A stretch of DNA of 34,171 nucleotides from UBA6544 sp049601975 (lineage in GTDB: Bacteria; Pseudomonadota; Alphaproteobacteria; UBA8366), in the NCBI GenBank assembly GCA_049601975.1, contig JBMYRC010000034.1:1-34171 (forward strand), in the 5' to 3' direction. This document shows positions 16,268 through 25,192 of this stretch, piece by piece. Positions within the stretch are counted from its first letter, which is position 1. Every line of letters starts with the position of its first letter. Below the pieces are notes generated by a model that saw only the letters and a program-made list of their open reading frames with translations, did no database searches and was not told where the DNA came from. The position numbers and the translations under genes are program-made.

Positions 16268-17101
16268 ATGCCGAGTATCCTACCCCGTATGAGCGGTGCG
16301 GCCCGTGTGCGTTTTGTCTGGAAGGACGGCGCGACCCGCCTTGCCGATATCAATCAGAAGACGCCGCTCCGCGTGCTTTTCCCACAGACTTCGCCTGGTG
16401 CACCGAAGCTTGCTGCGATCACTACTGTGTCGGGCGGTCTTGTCGGCGGCGATACGTTGGCGGTCGACGTCTCGGTCGGCGATGGCGCGGCCGCGGTTGC
16501 GATCGGCCAAGCCGCGGAGAAGGTCTACCGCTCGACAGGGCCCGACAGCATTGTCGATGTGTCGTTGGATGTCGGAAGCGGCGCATGGCTCGAATGGCTA
16601 CCGCAGGAAACCATCCTATTCGACGGCGCACGCCTCGCCCGGCGGACTGTCGCCGACGTCGATCCGGCGGGACACTTGATGGCTGGCGAGTGCGTGGTCT
16701 TCGGACGGCTTGCCAGCGGAGAGGTTATGAGAAGAGGTTTTGTTTCCGACCGGTGGGAAATCCGGATTGGTGGCCGCCTCGAATGGGCTGACGCGTTACG
16801 GATCGAGAATGACATTGTGGCCGCACTCGATAATCCGGCCGGATTCGGTGGCGCACGGGCCTATGCAACAGCGGTCTATGTAGGGGCCGACGCCAAGGAT
16901 TATCTTAGTCTCGCGAAGGAGCTAACTGCGGATTGCGCAGAGGTTCGCGCGGGCGCCACATGCCGGGGGCAGGTCTTGATTGCACACTGGCTCGGAGCGG
17001 AGCCTTTGGCGGTGCGACGTGGGTTTGAGAAATACTGGGTGGGCCTACGGGAGGTCGCCGGCGAACATACCGAGCGACTGTCGAGACTTTGGTACGTATA
17101 G
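16268..17101 (+). CDS. ureD: urease accessory protein UreD
   Basis: A 277-aa UreD (UreH) homologue, the scaffold that with UreF and UreG binds apo-urease during nickel insertion. Diagnostic segments are TPLRVLFPQ, TTVSGGLVGGDTL, the AAEKVYRS stretch, WLEWLPQETILFDGA and the C-terminal LWYV. The frame extends upstream inside urtE, but that part is a shadow; the ATG at 16268, four bases after the urtE stop, gives the normal family length. The order urtE-ureD-ureA is common in alphaproteobacteria. Confidence 0.94.
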   Translation: MPSILPRMSGAARVRFVWKDGATRLADINQKTPLRVLFPQTSPGAPKLAAITTVSGGLVGGDTLAVDVSVGDGAAAVAIGQAAEKVYRSTGPDSIVDVSLDVGSGAWLEWLPQETILFDGARLARRTVADVDPAGHLMAGECVVFGRLASGEVMRRGFVSDRWEIRIGGRLEWADALRIENDIVAALDNPAGFGGARAYATAVYVGADAKDYLSLAKELTADCAEVRAGATCRGQVLIAHWLGAEPLAVRRGFEKYWVGLREVAGEHTERLSRLWYV

Positions 17102-17120
17102 CGACTGGGGAGGAGAGGAT

Positions 17121-17423
17121 ATGAACCTCACACCGAGAGAGAAGGATAAACTGCTCATCGCGATGGCGGCGATGGTCGCGCGGAAGCGGTTGGATCGCGG
17201 GGTTAAGCTAAACTACCCGGAAGCGATTGCATTGATCACGGATCATGTCGTTGAAGGCGCGCGCGATGGCTGCAGCGTTGCCGATCTTATGCGCGATGGC
17301 GCAAGCGTCATCACCCGCGAGCAAGTCATGCCGGGCATCGCGGAGATGCTGCATGAAGTACAAGTCGAAGCTACGTTTCCGGACGGCACCAAACTGGTGA
17401 CCGTCCACGAACCCATCCGTTAG
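17121..17423 (+). CDS. ureA: urease subunit gamma UreA
   Basis: A 100-aa gamma subunit, exactly the usual length. It starts MNLTPREKDKLL and carries RGVKLNYPEA, the EGARDG loop and a C terminus PDGTKLVTVHEPI. It packs with UreB and UreC in the cytoplasmic trimer of trimers. GGAGAGG immediately before the ATG at 17121 sets the start; the frame is open further upstream within ureD but without support. UreB follows ten bases later with its own GGAGG. Confidence 0.96.
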   Translation: MNLTPREKDKLLIAMAAMVARKRLDRGVKLNYPEAIALITDHVVEGARDGCSVADLMRDGASVITREQVMPGIAEMLHEVQVEATFPDGTKLVTVHEPIR

Positions 17424-17433
17424 GGAGGCTGAA

Positions 17434-17751
17434 ATGATCCCCGGAGAAATCATCTGTAAGAATGGAATGCTCACCCTCAATGAAGGGCGCGAGACCTTGG
17501 CTCTTGTTATCGCCAATACCGGTGACCGCCCGATACAGGTCGGCTCGCACTATCATTTTTACGAAACCAATCCGGCCCTCGACTTCGACCGAGAGGCGGC
17601 AAAAGGGTTTAGGCTCGACATTCCGGCCGGTACCGCGGTGCGTTTTGAACCCGGCCAATCCCGTGAAGTCGCATTAGTGGCGTATGCCGGAACGGGTACT
17701 GTTTTCGGATTTAACGGGCAGGTCAACGGCCCGATCACGGGGGAGGGGTAG
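17434..17751 (+). CDS. ureB: urease subunit beta UreB
   Basis: A 105-aa beta subunit. It begins MIPGEII and contains the conserved VANTGDRPIQVGSHYHF-type stretch (here IANTGDRPIQVGSHYHFYET), AKGFRLDIPAGTAVRFEPG and the GFNGQVNG ending. It is structural, bridging UreA and UreC. It is separate from UreA rather than fused, as in most proteobacteria. The ureC ATG follows two bases after the stop. Confidence 0.96.
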   Translation: MIPGEIICKNGMLTLNEGRETLALVIANTGDRPIQVGSHYHFYETNPALDFDREAAKGFRLDIPAGTAVRFEPGQSREVALVAYAGTGTVFGFNGQVNGPITGEG

Positions 17752-17753
17752 AG

Positions 17754-19463
17754 ATGGCATTCGAAATCGAACGCAACGCCTATGCGGCCATGTTTGGCCC
17801 GACCACCGGCGATAAGGTGCGTCTAGCGGATACTGACCTTTTCATTGAGGTCGAAGACGACCGCACTGTCTATGGCGAGGAAGTGAAATTCGGCGGTGGC
17901 AAAGTCATCCGTGACGGCATGGGGCAATCGCAAGTCAGCCGTGCCGCCGGCGGGGTCGACACGGTCATCACCAACGCGTTGATTCTGGATTACTGGGGGA
18001 TTGTAAAAGCCGATGTCGGCCTGAAGGATGGCAAAATCGTGGGGATCGGTAAAGCCGGCAATCCGGACGTTCAATCCGATGTCGATATCATCATCGGACC
18101 CGGCACTGAGGCGATCGCCGGCGAAGGACGTATCCTGACTGCGGGCGGTCTCGACGTGCACATCCACTTCATCTGCCCACAGCAAATCGAAGACGCCTTG
18201 ATGAGCGGTGTCACCACAATGATGGGCGGCGGCACGGGTCCGGCGGAGGGAACGAACGCGACCACCTGCACGCCCGGCGCATGGCATCTTGGCCGCATGC
18301 TTCAGGCTGCGGAAGGTTTGCCGATGAATTTGGGTTTCTTCGGCAAGGGTAATGCGACATTGCCGATAGCCCTGGAGGAACAGATCGAAGGTGGCGCCTG
18401 TGGTCTCAAGTTGCATGAGGATTGGGGGACAACACCCGCCGCCATCGACAACTGCCTTTCCGTGGCCGAGGACGCGGATGTCGCCGTTACTATTCACACC
18501 GATACGCTCAACGAATCTGGATTCGTCGAGAACACTATCTCGGCCTTTAAAGGCCGGAACATCCATGCCTTTCATACAGAAGGTGCTGGCGGCGGTCATG
18601 CGCCCGACATCATCAAGCTCTGCGGCGAAGGGAACGTCCTACCGTCATCGACCAATCCCACCCGGCCCTTCACGGTCAATACAGTGGACGAGCACCTCGA
18701 CATGCTGATGGTCTGCCATCACCTGGACGCCAATATTCCGGAAGACGTGGCATTCGCCGAAAGCCGCATCCGGCGAGAGACCATTGCCGCCGAAGATATC
18801 CTGCACGATATCGGTGCATTCAGCATCATTGCTTCAGACAGCCAAGCAATGGGACGGGTCGGCGAAGTGGTCATCCGCACCTGGCAGACCGCCGACAAAA
18901 TGCGCAAGCAACGTGGACGCCTTTCCCAGGAGAGCGGAGATAACGATAACTTCCGGGCCAAGCGATACATCGCAAAATACACGATCAACCCAGCCTTGGC
19001 GCACGGCATCTCAAATTATGTGGGCTCCATTGAGGTTGGAAAATATGCGGACCTCGTTCTGTGGAAACCGATGTTCTTTGGCGTGAAGCCCGACCTCATC
19101 CTGAAGTGCGGCACTATTGCGGCGGCGGCAATGGGTGACCCCAATGCCTCAATTCCAACACCGCAGCCGGTGCACTACCGGCCCATGTTCGGTGGGTTCG
19201 GTAAATCGCTTGCGGCGAGCCGTCTCACGTTCGCCAGCCAAGCAGGCTGCGAGGCGGATATCGCGGGGAGACTGGGATTGGAAAGCGCCGTCCTACCCGT
19301 CAGCGGGATTCGCACAGTAGGTAAAAATAAAATGATTCTGAACGACGCAACGCCAGACATGTCGGTTGATCCCGAAACCTACGAAGTGCGCGCTGATGGT
19401 GAGTTATTGACCTGTGAGCCCGCGGAAAAACTCCCCATGGCCCAACGATACTTTCTGTTCTGA
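17754..19463 (+). CDS. ureC: urease subunit alpha UreC (catalytic)
   Basis: A 569-aa catalytic subunit that hydrolyses urea to ammonia and carbamate. All expected nickel-site elements are visible: His136 and His138 in DVHIHFICP, the carbamylated Lys in GLKLHEDWG with its adjacent His, His in TIHTDTLNE, His in AFHTEGAGGGHAPD, the flap Cys-His pair in MVCHHLD, and the Asp in ASDSQAMGR. The length and the C-terminal PMAQRYFLF ending are normal. It should be active if nickel and the accessory proteins are supplied. Urease is cytoplasmic. Confidence 0.97.
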   Translation: MAFEIERNAYAAMFGPTTGDKVRLADTDLFIEVEDDRTVYGEEVKFGGGKVIRDGMGQSQVSRAAGGVDTVITNALILDYWGIVKADVGLKDGKIVGIGKAGNPDVQSDVDIIIGPGTEAIAGEGRILTAGGLDVHIHFICPQQIEDALMSGVTTMMGGGTGPAEGTNATTCTPGAWHLGRMLQAAEGLPMNLGFFGKGNATLPIALEEQIEGGACGLKLHEDWGTTPAAIDNCLSVAEDADVAVTIHTDTLNESGFVENTISAFKGRNIHAFHTEGAGGGHAPDIIKLCGEGNVLPSSTNPTRPFTVNTVDEHLDMLMVCHHLDANIPEDVAFAESRIRRETIAAEDILHDIGAFSIIASDSQAMGRVGEVVIRTWQTADKMRKQRGRLSQESGDNDNFRAKRYIAKYTINPALAHGISNYVGSIEVGKYADLVLWKPMFFGVKPDLILKCGTIAAAAMGDPNASIPTPQPVHYRPMFGGFGKSLAASRLTFASQAGCEADIAGRLGLESAVLPVSGIRTVGKNKMILNDATPDMSVDPETYEVRADGELLTCEPAEKLPMAQRYFLF

Positions 19464-19465
19464 TC

Positions 19466-19954
19466 ATGATACGTGCAACAAAAGTCGAGAATGCCGGTGC
19501 GTGGCCGCGCGAAGATGCGGCAGGGCGGGTGACCCTTCCCTACGATGATCGACACCGTCGCCGCATGCGGCTGGTGGCCGATGATGGCACGGTTTTCCTG
19601 CTGGACCTGGAGCGTGCCGCCCTGTTGCGGGACGGCGACGGTCTTGCACTGGAGGACGGCTCGTGGATCGAGGTCGCCTCTTCGGCGGAAGACGTGGTCG
19701 ATGTACACGGTGCCACTCACCGCGCGACGGCCCGCCTGGCTTGGCATCTCGGCAACCGACACCTGCCTGTTCAAATCTTGGAAGATGGCGGCATTCGGTT
19801 TCGCTATGACCATGTGATTGAAGAGATGGTGCGAGGACTAGGTGGAGAGACCGTCCGTAAATTGGCGCCGTTTACGCCTGAAGGCGGGGCCTATGAGGGT
19901 GGCGGCCACCATCATCACGACCACAATCACGGACATGAGCATGACCATGACTGA
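19466..19954 (+). CDS. ureE: urease accessory nickel metallochaperone UreE
   Basis: A 162-aa UreE. The N-terminal domain ends before the metal-binding domain, which shows the conserved HLGNRHLPVQI stretch with its His. The C terminus is a His/Asp/Glu-rich tail (GGHHHHDHNHGHEHDHD), the usual nickel-storing extension. It hands Ni(II) to UreG. It begins two bases after the ureC stop, and its last codons overlap the predicted ureF start in another reading frame. Confidence 0.94.
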   Translation: MIRATKVENAGAWPREDAAGRVTLPYDDRHRRRMRLVADDGTVFLLDLERAALLRDGDGLALEDGSWIEVASSAEDVVDVHGATHRATARLAWHLGNRHLPVQILEDGGIRFRYDHVIEEMVRGLGGETVRKLAPFTPEGGAYEGGGHHHHDHNHGHEHDHD

Positions 19955-20648
19955 CGCCGCTTCATCGCAGGATGTGCTGCGCCTTGCCGCGTGGCTTTCA
20001 CCGTCCTTTCCTGTCGGCGCTTATACCTATTCCTCCGGTCTCGAATATACGGTGGAGGCGGGGATCGTGACTGATGTCGTATCCCTTGAAGCGTGGATCG
20101 ACGGTGTTGTCCAACTGGGCGCCGGGCGAAGCGATGGGGGACTGTTCGTATTGGCCTACCGGGCGGCTCAACGGGGTAACATCCTGAAATTGGGGAACGT
20201 TATCGAATGGGCGGACGCGCTCCGCTCGACGTCGGAACTCGCGCTCGAAAGCGCCGGACAGGGCGATGCTTTCCTTAAGATGGTGCGGGCGGCATGGCCG
20301 CACCCGGGTCTCGATGCGCTATACGATATGGCGCGGGAGAGTGGACGCAAACCCGCATATGCCGTCGTCGTCGGCGCGGCCTGTGGCTACCACGGTGTGA
20401 CTCTAGAGTCAGCACTCGCTGCCTTCTTGCATGCGGTCGCAGCCAATCTTGTTTCCGCTGCGGTCCGCAGCATTCCCTTAGGGCAGACCGATGGGCAACG
20501 GGTGACGGCGGCAATGGAACCGGTCATTGCCGAGATCGTACCGAAACTGCTCCAGGTCACGCTTGACGATATTGGCGCGGCGACCCCAATGGTTGACTGG
20601 GCCTCCATGCAACACGAAACCCAATACACGAGGTTGTTTAGATCATGA
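19941..20648 (+). CDS. ureF: urease accessory protein UreF
   Basis: A 235-aa all-helical UreF, part of the UreDFG activation complex, where it gates UreG GTPase activity. Characteristic segments are LSPSFPVGAYTYSSGLEYTVEAG, the SGRKPAYAVVVGAACG stretch, and RSIPLGQTDGQR. The start is chosen at ATG 19941; a second ATG at 19947 is equally possible. Both lie inside the coding sequence of the UreE His-rich tail, so the genes overlap by 8-14 bases. Upstream in-frame sequence to 19842 is the shadow of ureE. The stop overlaps the ureG ATG (ATGA). Confidence 0.92.
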   Translation: MTMTDAASSQDVLRLAAWLSPSFPVGAYTYSSGLEYTVEAGIVTDVVSLEAWIDGVVQLGAGRSDGGLFVLAYRAAQRGNILKLGNVIEWADALRSTSELALESAGQGDAFLKMVRAAWPHPGLDALYDMARESGRKPAYAVVVGAACGYHGVTLESALAAFLHAVAANLVSAAVRSIPLGQTDGQRVTAAMEPVIAEIVPKLLQVTLDDIGAATPMVDWASMQHETQYTRLFRS

Positions 20649-21289
20649 GCACAAACAATGGCCCCTTACGGGTCGGGATCGGCGGACCCGTCGGCTCCGG
20701 CAAGACCGCGCTGACGGACGCGCTTTGTAAGACAATGCGCGATACTTACGATATCGCTGCCATCACAAATGATATCTATACGCGCGAGGACGCGGAATTT
20801 CTGACTCGGAGCGGCGCCTTGGTGCCCGAGCGCATCATGGGAGTGGAAACCGGTGGCTGCCCGCACACCGCGATTCGCGAAGATGCATCCATGAACCTCG
20901 CGGCGGTGGAAGACATGGTCGAACGCTTCCCCGATCTGGAACTGATATTCATCGAGTCCGGCGGCGACAATTTGGCGGCAACATTTTCTCCGGAACTCGC
21001 GGACATAACGCTGTATGTCATCGACGTCTCCGCAGGAGAGAAAATTCCACGAAAGGGCGGACCGGGTATTACGCGCTCCGACCTTCTCATCATCAACAAA
21101 ACGGATTTAGCACCGCTTGTCGGCGCCGATCTCGGCGTCATGGACCGGGACGCCAAGCGCATGCGGGGCGAGCGCCCGTTCTATTTTACCAATCTGAAAG
21201 CGGGCGACGGGGTCGCCCGGATCACAGCGTTCATTGTTGATCTTGGCGGGCTTGGAAAAGAAATCGCCGGTACGATCGCAGCGGAATAA
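20645..21289 (+). CDS. ureG: urease accessory GTPase UreG
   Basis: A 214-aa SIMIBI-class GTPase. The P-loop is GIGGPVGSGKTAL, the nickel-binding Cys-Pro-His motif is in GGCPHTAIREDAS, ESGGDN is Walker B-like, and INKTDLAP is the NKxD base-recognition motif. GTP hydrolysis drives nickel delivery into UreC. It overlaps ureF by four bases. It is the last recognisable urease gene; a small exported protein follows 11 bases later. Confidence 0.96.
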   Translation: MSTNNGPLRVGIGGPVGSGKTALTDALCKTMRDTYDIAAITNDIYTREDAEFLTRSGALVPERIMGVETGGCPHTAIREDASMNLAAVEDMVERFPDLELIFIESGGDNLAATFSPELADITLYVIDVSAGEKIPRKGGPGITRSDLLIINKTDLAPLVGADLGVMDRDAKRMRGERPFYFTNLKAGDGVARITAFIVDLGGLGKEIAGTIAAE

Positions 21290-21300
21290 GGGAGCATCCT

Positions 21301-21486
21301 ATGAAATGTCTAACAGGGTTTCTGAGTGTACTGGCAGCGATGGCGGTCCCCTCTTTAGCGGCGGCACATGTTGGCGCAATAGCGACGGATACCTCTCAAC
21401 ACAGCCAGTTGCATCTCTTAGAGGGGCTGATCGTTCTATTCGTCATCTGCGCCGGCATACATCTACTGCGCCGACAAAAAGAGTGA
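21301..21486 (+). CDS. small exported or membrane protein after ureG
   Basis: A 61-aa product. Residues 1-23 look like a signal peptide (positive start, hydrophobic core, cleavage near SLAAAH). A short polar loop with His residues (AHVGAIATD, then HSQLH) follows, then one hydrophobic segment LEGLIVLFVICAGIHLL and a basic tail RRQKE. It is 11 bases downstream of ureG with GGGAG before the ATG, so it is likely the last gene of the urea operon. It lacks the length and repeated membrane segments of HupE/UreJ nickel permeases, although the leader-plus-His start recalls them. I do not recognise the family and assign no function. Confidence 0.6.
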   Translation: MKCLTGFLSVLAAMAVPSLAAAHVGAIATDTSQHSQLHLLEGLIVLFVICAGIHLLRRQKE

Positions 21487-21576
21487 TCGGCGAGACGAGG
21501 CCAAAAAATCCGACTGGCGCACACTGAATTAATCCAAGATCTAATTTCTTCGAAGACCCGAATCCGCACCCAATTT

Positions 21577-23354
21577 TTAAACCACGAGGTGTTGAGCAGC
21601 GACAGGGATTGTGTTTCTGAGGCGTACAGACGCGTAAAGCTCCGCCTGCACTCTTTGGCGATCATAGGCTCCAATCTCATCTTCATCGATGTCGATAATG
21701 TAGGGATCAACCGGTCGCTTAGAGCTCGTCATCTTGCCGTTCTCGTCTTTCTTCAGTTGAGCGTGACAAAACCAATCGTCGTTATCTTTTTCCGGATGGT
21801 CGGCATAAGCGTGATAAAAACCCCAGCGACTTTCAGTCCGAAACATCGAGGCATGCGCCGCCATATCGGCGCAGTCGAGGATTGATTGTGCCTCCAGCGA
21901 GCGCATCAGCTCATGCGAATCCGTGACCGCCATCTGATTGAGGTCCTCGCGCACCTCGGCGAACCGATCTTGTGCCAACAGCATTTTTCGCGTCACTTTC
22001 GGAGGCTGCAGATAATCGTTGACGAGACGCCGCGTCTTGTACTCAATTTGGTTTGGTGGGATACCGTCTTCGCGTTTAGTCGGTGCCAGTACACGAGTCA
22101 TCTCAGCCTCGACCTGTCCCTATCGTGCTCCGCGATGTAATCGACCGCGTCCTCACCGGCGAACATGCCATTGGTGAAGGCGCCAAGCATGTAGTTGTGC
22201 GGCACACTAGCCATGTCGCCCGCGGCATACAGACCCGGAACCGTGGTCCGGGCATGCTCGTCAACCCAAACACCCGAGGCGCTGTGCCCCGAGCAGAACC
22301 CGATCTCCGAGATATGCATCTCGATCATTTCATTGTTGTAGTCGATGCTTCGGTTTTCATGAAACCGCCCGCGCGTAGGCCGTTCGACATTGTGGAGCGT
22401 GCCGGCGATCTCTTTCACCGTATCTTCGTGCAGGTGATCGAGTTTGAGGAAAACTGATCCTTTCCCAGATTGTAGTTCGTTGTAGAACTCTTGCATCATC
22501 TGCCCAGACCAATAGTCGCATTCGATGAAACGCATACCCTCGTTGTTAGCGGTATAGCCACCGAATGGTCCCGCGACATAGGCGCACGCGGGCCCGTTGT
22601 AATCCTTGATTAGCAGATTGATTTGATAGCATTCGAGGTTAGAGAGCTCGGCTCAGGCGTGATAGGCCATGGAATAGCCATCACCGCTGTTGGCCGCGTT
22701 CTCATACGTCCCGGAAAGGTAGCCAGAAGTCGGCAGGCCGAGACGCCCCGCGGCACCCAAACACAGGATGACCGCCTTCGACTTTATAACGAGGAACTCG
22801 GCGGTCCGCGTGTTGACCGCAATGGCACCAGCGATGCAACCATCCGGTCCGTTCAACAAACGCGTCGCCATGAAACGGTTGGAGATCAAAATCTGCTTGC
22901 GGCGCAGTTGCCGGTAAAAAGCTTTCTTGACCGTATCGCCATTCGGCATCGGCAAGACATAGGTGCCCATGTGATGGACCTTTTTGACGTCGTACTCGCC
23001 AGTCTCGTCCTTTTGAAACCTAATGCCGAAGGAATCCAACTCCTGGATGACGTCGTAGCACTCTTCCGCGTAACGCAAGACTGCCTTTTGATAGACGATG
23101 CCGTCATTCGCAACAGTGATCTCCTTGGTGTATTGCTCCGGTGTGGCATGACCAGGAATCACCGTATTGTTCAGACCATCCATCCCCATCGAGATAGCAC
23201 CACTCCGCTTCACGTTCGCCTTTTCCAGTATAACGACCATGGCGTCGGGGTTCTTACATTTGGCTTTATAGGCGGCCATTGGGCCCGCAGTGCCTCCGCC
23301 TATCACCAGAATATCCGCCTCGACTTCGCGCAAACCGTCTTTAATTTCGTCCAT
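21577..23354 (-). pseudogene. fumarate reductase/AprA-like FAD flavoprotein, broken by TGA and a frameshift
   Basis: Three pieces together match one flavoprotein of about 590 aa in the succinate dehydrogenase/fumarate reductase/adenylylsulfate reductase A superfamily. Piece 1 (23354-22656) has the FAD motif DILVIGGGTAG and RSGAISMG. A TGA at 22653-22655 interrupts it just where relatives have Gly in YHAGAEL, and the same frame continues with AELSNLECYQIN. Piece 2 runs to 22098 and contains the C-terminal FAD motif GLYAAGDMASVPHNY. The frame then shifts near 22111-22125: restoring one base gives DQVEAEMTRVLAP and joins piece 3 (C-terminal helical domain, DYLQPPKV). The usual ferredoxin partner is absent. 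Either it is a genuine pseudogene or there are two sequencing errors. Confidence 0.85.
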
Positions 23355-23430
23355 TTATTCAGTCTCCGTTTCGGCGATACATGATCGCGATATCGAGAGT
23401 GTTCCCCATCTTTGATCCGATGGTGAGCAA

Positions 23431-23772
23431 TTAGTTGCTTTCCCCTGAAGTTTGTTCTCTGGCGATCTCTCGCAGGAGAGCCCAGGGGTAAATGCCGCGG
23501 TCTTCTCCGTCGGAGAACGACAAGTTCAATGCGTAGCTGCCGACCAATTCGGTACGTTCAATCATCAGGTCGGACGAAATAGGAGTGGGGCTCCCATCAA
23601 TTCGAGCGCGAATAGAATCCGAAGAGCGACATTTGCCACGCAGAAGTTGCGCCGTGAGCGCCTGCTCTTCCTGGTCGCCCCAAACAATCCGAAGGGACCG
23701 TCGGTCGGACGCCAAATGGATCGCCGATGGTGGGTCTACGTTGAAATATCGTGAGAGGGCATGGTCAGTCAT
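23431..23772 (-). CDS. DUF971 (gamma-butyrobetaine hydroxylase-like N-terminal) domain protein
   Basis: A 113-aa single-domain protein. The conserved course is IHLASDRRSLRIVWGD, then LLRGKCRSSDS with the domain's Cys, ERTELVGSYALNLSFSDG and the GIYPWALLREIA ending. In larger proteins this domain precedes a 2-oxoglutarate oxygenase; stand-alone copies are thought to bind metal or act with iron-sulfur proteins, but the role here is unknown. The ATG at 23772 is preferred over an in-frame TTG at 23809-23811, which adds 13 residues. It is 76 bases upstream of the broken flavoprotein on the same strand, so the two probably formed an operon. Confidence 0.78.
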   Translation of the reverse strand: MTDHALSRYFNVDPPSAIHLASDRRSLRIVWGDQEEQALTAQLLRGKCRSSDSIRARIDGSPTPISSDLMIERTELVGSYALNLSFSDGEDRGIYPWALLREIAREQTSGESN

Positions 23773-23997
23773 GTGCTGACCATGCCGGAAAGGCCTTGCC
23801 GCGTTGAGCAACTAATTGCCAAAACCATCAAGTCTGACATTTAACGGCAGGCATGACATAATTAGCGCGAACAATTTCCACCGTTTAACAATCTGTTTCC
23901 GCCGACGTCGCGTACAACGAATTAAATGAATGGACAGGCAACGAAGAATGTTCAGAAAAGCGCACGCAATAACGGTTGAGAATTAGAGGAGCGCGTC

Positions 23998-24447
23998 TTG
24001 CTGGATCCAAAACTTAGCGGGCCCTGGGCTCTATTCAATGTCGAAAGTTTTTTGCAACGAGCGCTGATCCCGGTGCGACTGTCTGCGATCTCACCTTCGG
24101 GATGGCCGACAGTTGTCTCGCTTTGGTTCATCTATGAGGATGGCGTTCTGCAGTGCGCCAGCAAACCTAACGCCCGCATTACCGAGTTACTTCGTGCAAA
24201 TCCCAAGTGCGGATTCGAAGTCGCTGGTGAAGCCCCCCCTTACTACGGTGTCCGAGGTCAAGGGCTTGCTACCCTCGACCACACATCTGGCCCCGCCCTG
24301 TTACCGCGTCTCATCGACCGTTATATCGGGCCCGATATCACACCGTTTCGGCGCCGGCTAATGGCTGATCAAGATCAAGAGGTTGCCATAGAGATACGAC
24401 CTAAACGCCTGATGAGTTGGGACTATCGCAAACGGATGGACCCCTAA
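23998..24447 (+). CDS. pyridoxamine 5'-phosphate oxidase (PPOX) family protein
   Basis: A 149-aa split-barrel flavin-fold protein. SAISPSGWPTVVSLWFIYEDGVLQCAS matches the first strands of PPOX/FMN-binding proteins, and the tail RPKRLMSWDYRKR is like their last strand. It may bind FMN or F420, or act as a reductase or haem-utilisation-like protein; true PNPOx residues are not evident. The start is a TTG; AGAGGA lies seven bases upstream and an in-frame stop is eight codons before, so no ATG or GTG alternative exists. It converges on folE, ending four bases from the folE stop. Confidence 0.78.
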   Translation: MLDPKLSGPWALFNVESFLQRALIPVRLSAISPSGWPTVVSLWFIYEDGVLQCASKPNARITELLRANPKCGFEVAGEAPPYYGVRGQGLATLDHTSGPALLPRLIDRYIGPDITPFRRRLMADQDQEVAIEIRPKRLMSWDYRKRMDP

Positions 24448-24450
24448 CAG

Positions 24451-25086
24451 CTAACGCCGTAGAGCCTCCAGAAACTCCGACCGCGTCGCCGGATTGTCTC
24501 GAAAGCATCCCAACATGCAACTCGTACTCATTGTGACATCGGATTTTTTGACGCCTCGGGTCGTCATGCATTGATGTTGGGCCTCAATCACGACGCCCAC
24601 GCCTTTCGGTTCGAGCACCTGTTCGATGGTTTTGGCGATCTGTTGCGTAAATCGTTCCTGAATTTGTAGTCGTTTGCCAAAGGCTTCGACGACACGCGCC
24701 AGCTTACTGATGCCGACGACGCGGTTATGGGGAATATAAGCGACATGCGCCACGCCGATGATCGGAACCATGTGGTGCTCGCAATGGCTCTCGAAGCTCA
24801 CGTTTTTTAGCAATACCATCTCATCGTAACCATCGGTCTCTTCAAAGGTCCGACGCAACATCTCCCCAGGTTCCTGCATATACCCTGCGAAAAATTCTTC
24901 ATACGATCGAACAACGCGCCGTGGTGTATCGCGCAACCCTTCGCGATCGGGGTCGTCCCCCGCCCATTCTATCAGCGTTCGCACCGCCGCTTCCGCCGCC
25001 GCCCGATTCGAGTTTTCACCCATCGCGGAAAATTCTTGTCCGTCAGCAGCCGAATTGGCAAAGCCGGGCGTTACACAATCATTCAT
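24451..25086 (-). CDS. folE: GTP cyclohydrolase I FolE
   Basis: A 211-aa type I GTP cyclohydrolase, which converts GTP to 7,8-dihydroneopterin triphosphate for folate and pterins. Zinc ligands are in SHCEHHMVP (Cys and His) and QHQCMTTRG (second Cys). VGISKLARVVEAF, RLQIQERFTQQIA and TSCMLGCFR complete the family pattern. The ATG at 25086 has AGGGA nine bases upstream. The frame is open to 25221, but that extension covers the predicted ECF promoter at 25133-25162 and is not family-like. Placement behind such a promoter suggests a stress-induced copy; whether the genome has a second folE cannot be seen here. Confidence 0.94.
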   Translation of the reverse strand: MNDCVTPGFANSAADGQEFSAMGENSNRAAAEAAVRTLIEWAGDDPDREGLRDTPRRVVRSYEEFFAGYMQEPGEMLRRTFEETDGYDEMVLLKNVSFESHCEHHMVPIIGVAHVAYIPHNRVVGISKLARVVEAFGKRLQIQERFTQQIAKTIEQVLEPKGVGVVIEAQHQCMTTRGVKKSDVTMSTSCMLGCFRDNPATRSEFLEALRR

Positions 25087-25132
25087 ATCTATTTTCCCTA
25101 ACCTTGGGGTTCTGCAAAGACCAATTAAATAA

Positions 25133-25162
25133 ATAGTACGTTGCTGAGACTTAGATGGATCA
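25133..25162 (-). promoter_or_regulatory. predicted RpoE/ChrR-type ECF promoter of folE
   Basis: On the minus strand TGATCC (25162-25157), 18 bases, then TACTAT (25138-25133). The start point would be near 25126, about 40 bases before the folE ATG. Its form is identical to the three other elements listed here. TGATC-type -35 boxes are known for the RpoE-ChrR sigma group of alphaproteobacteria. Confidence 0.7.
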
Positions 25163-25192
25163 CCGGCATTTTGGGATGCGATGCGGCGGCGA

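Noticed and set aside
17823..18599. 258-aa ORF antisense to ureC
   Set aside because: It is a long shadow ORF in a GC-rich gene, without family motifs or ribosome-binding site; ureC is certain here.
21301..21486. HupE/UreJ nickel permease
   Set aside because: Only 61 aa with one membrane helix after the signal; the polytopic HupE core is missing.
22098..22101. ATGA overlap read as coupled start of a separate 174-aa gene
   Set aside because: The 174-aa piece is the C-terminal domain of the same flavoprotein; restoring one base rejoins the frames.
22653..22655. TGA as a selenocysteine codon in the flavoprotein
   Set aside because: The family has Gly, not Cys, at this position, no selenocysteine insertion hairpin was evident, and a second lesion exists downstream; a nonsense mutation is simpler.
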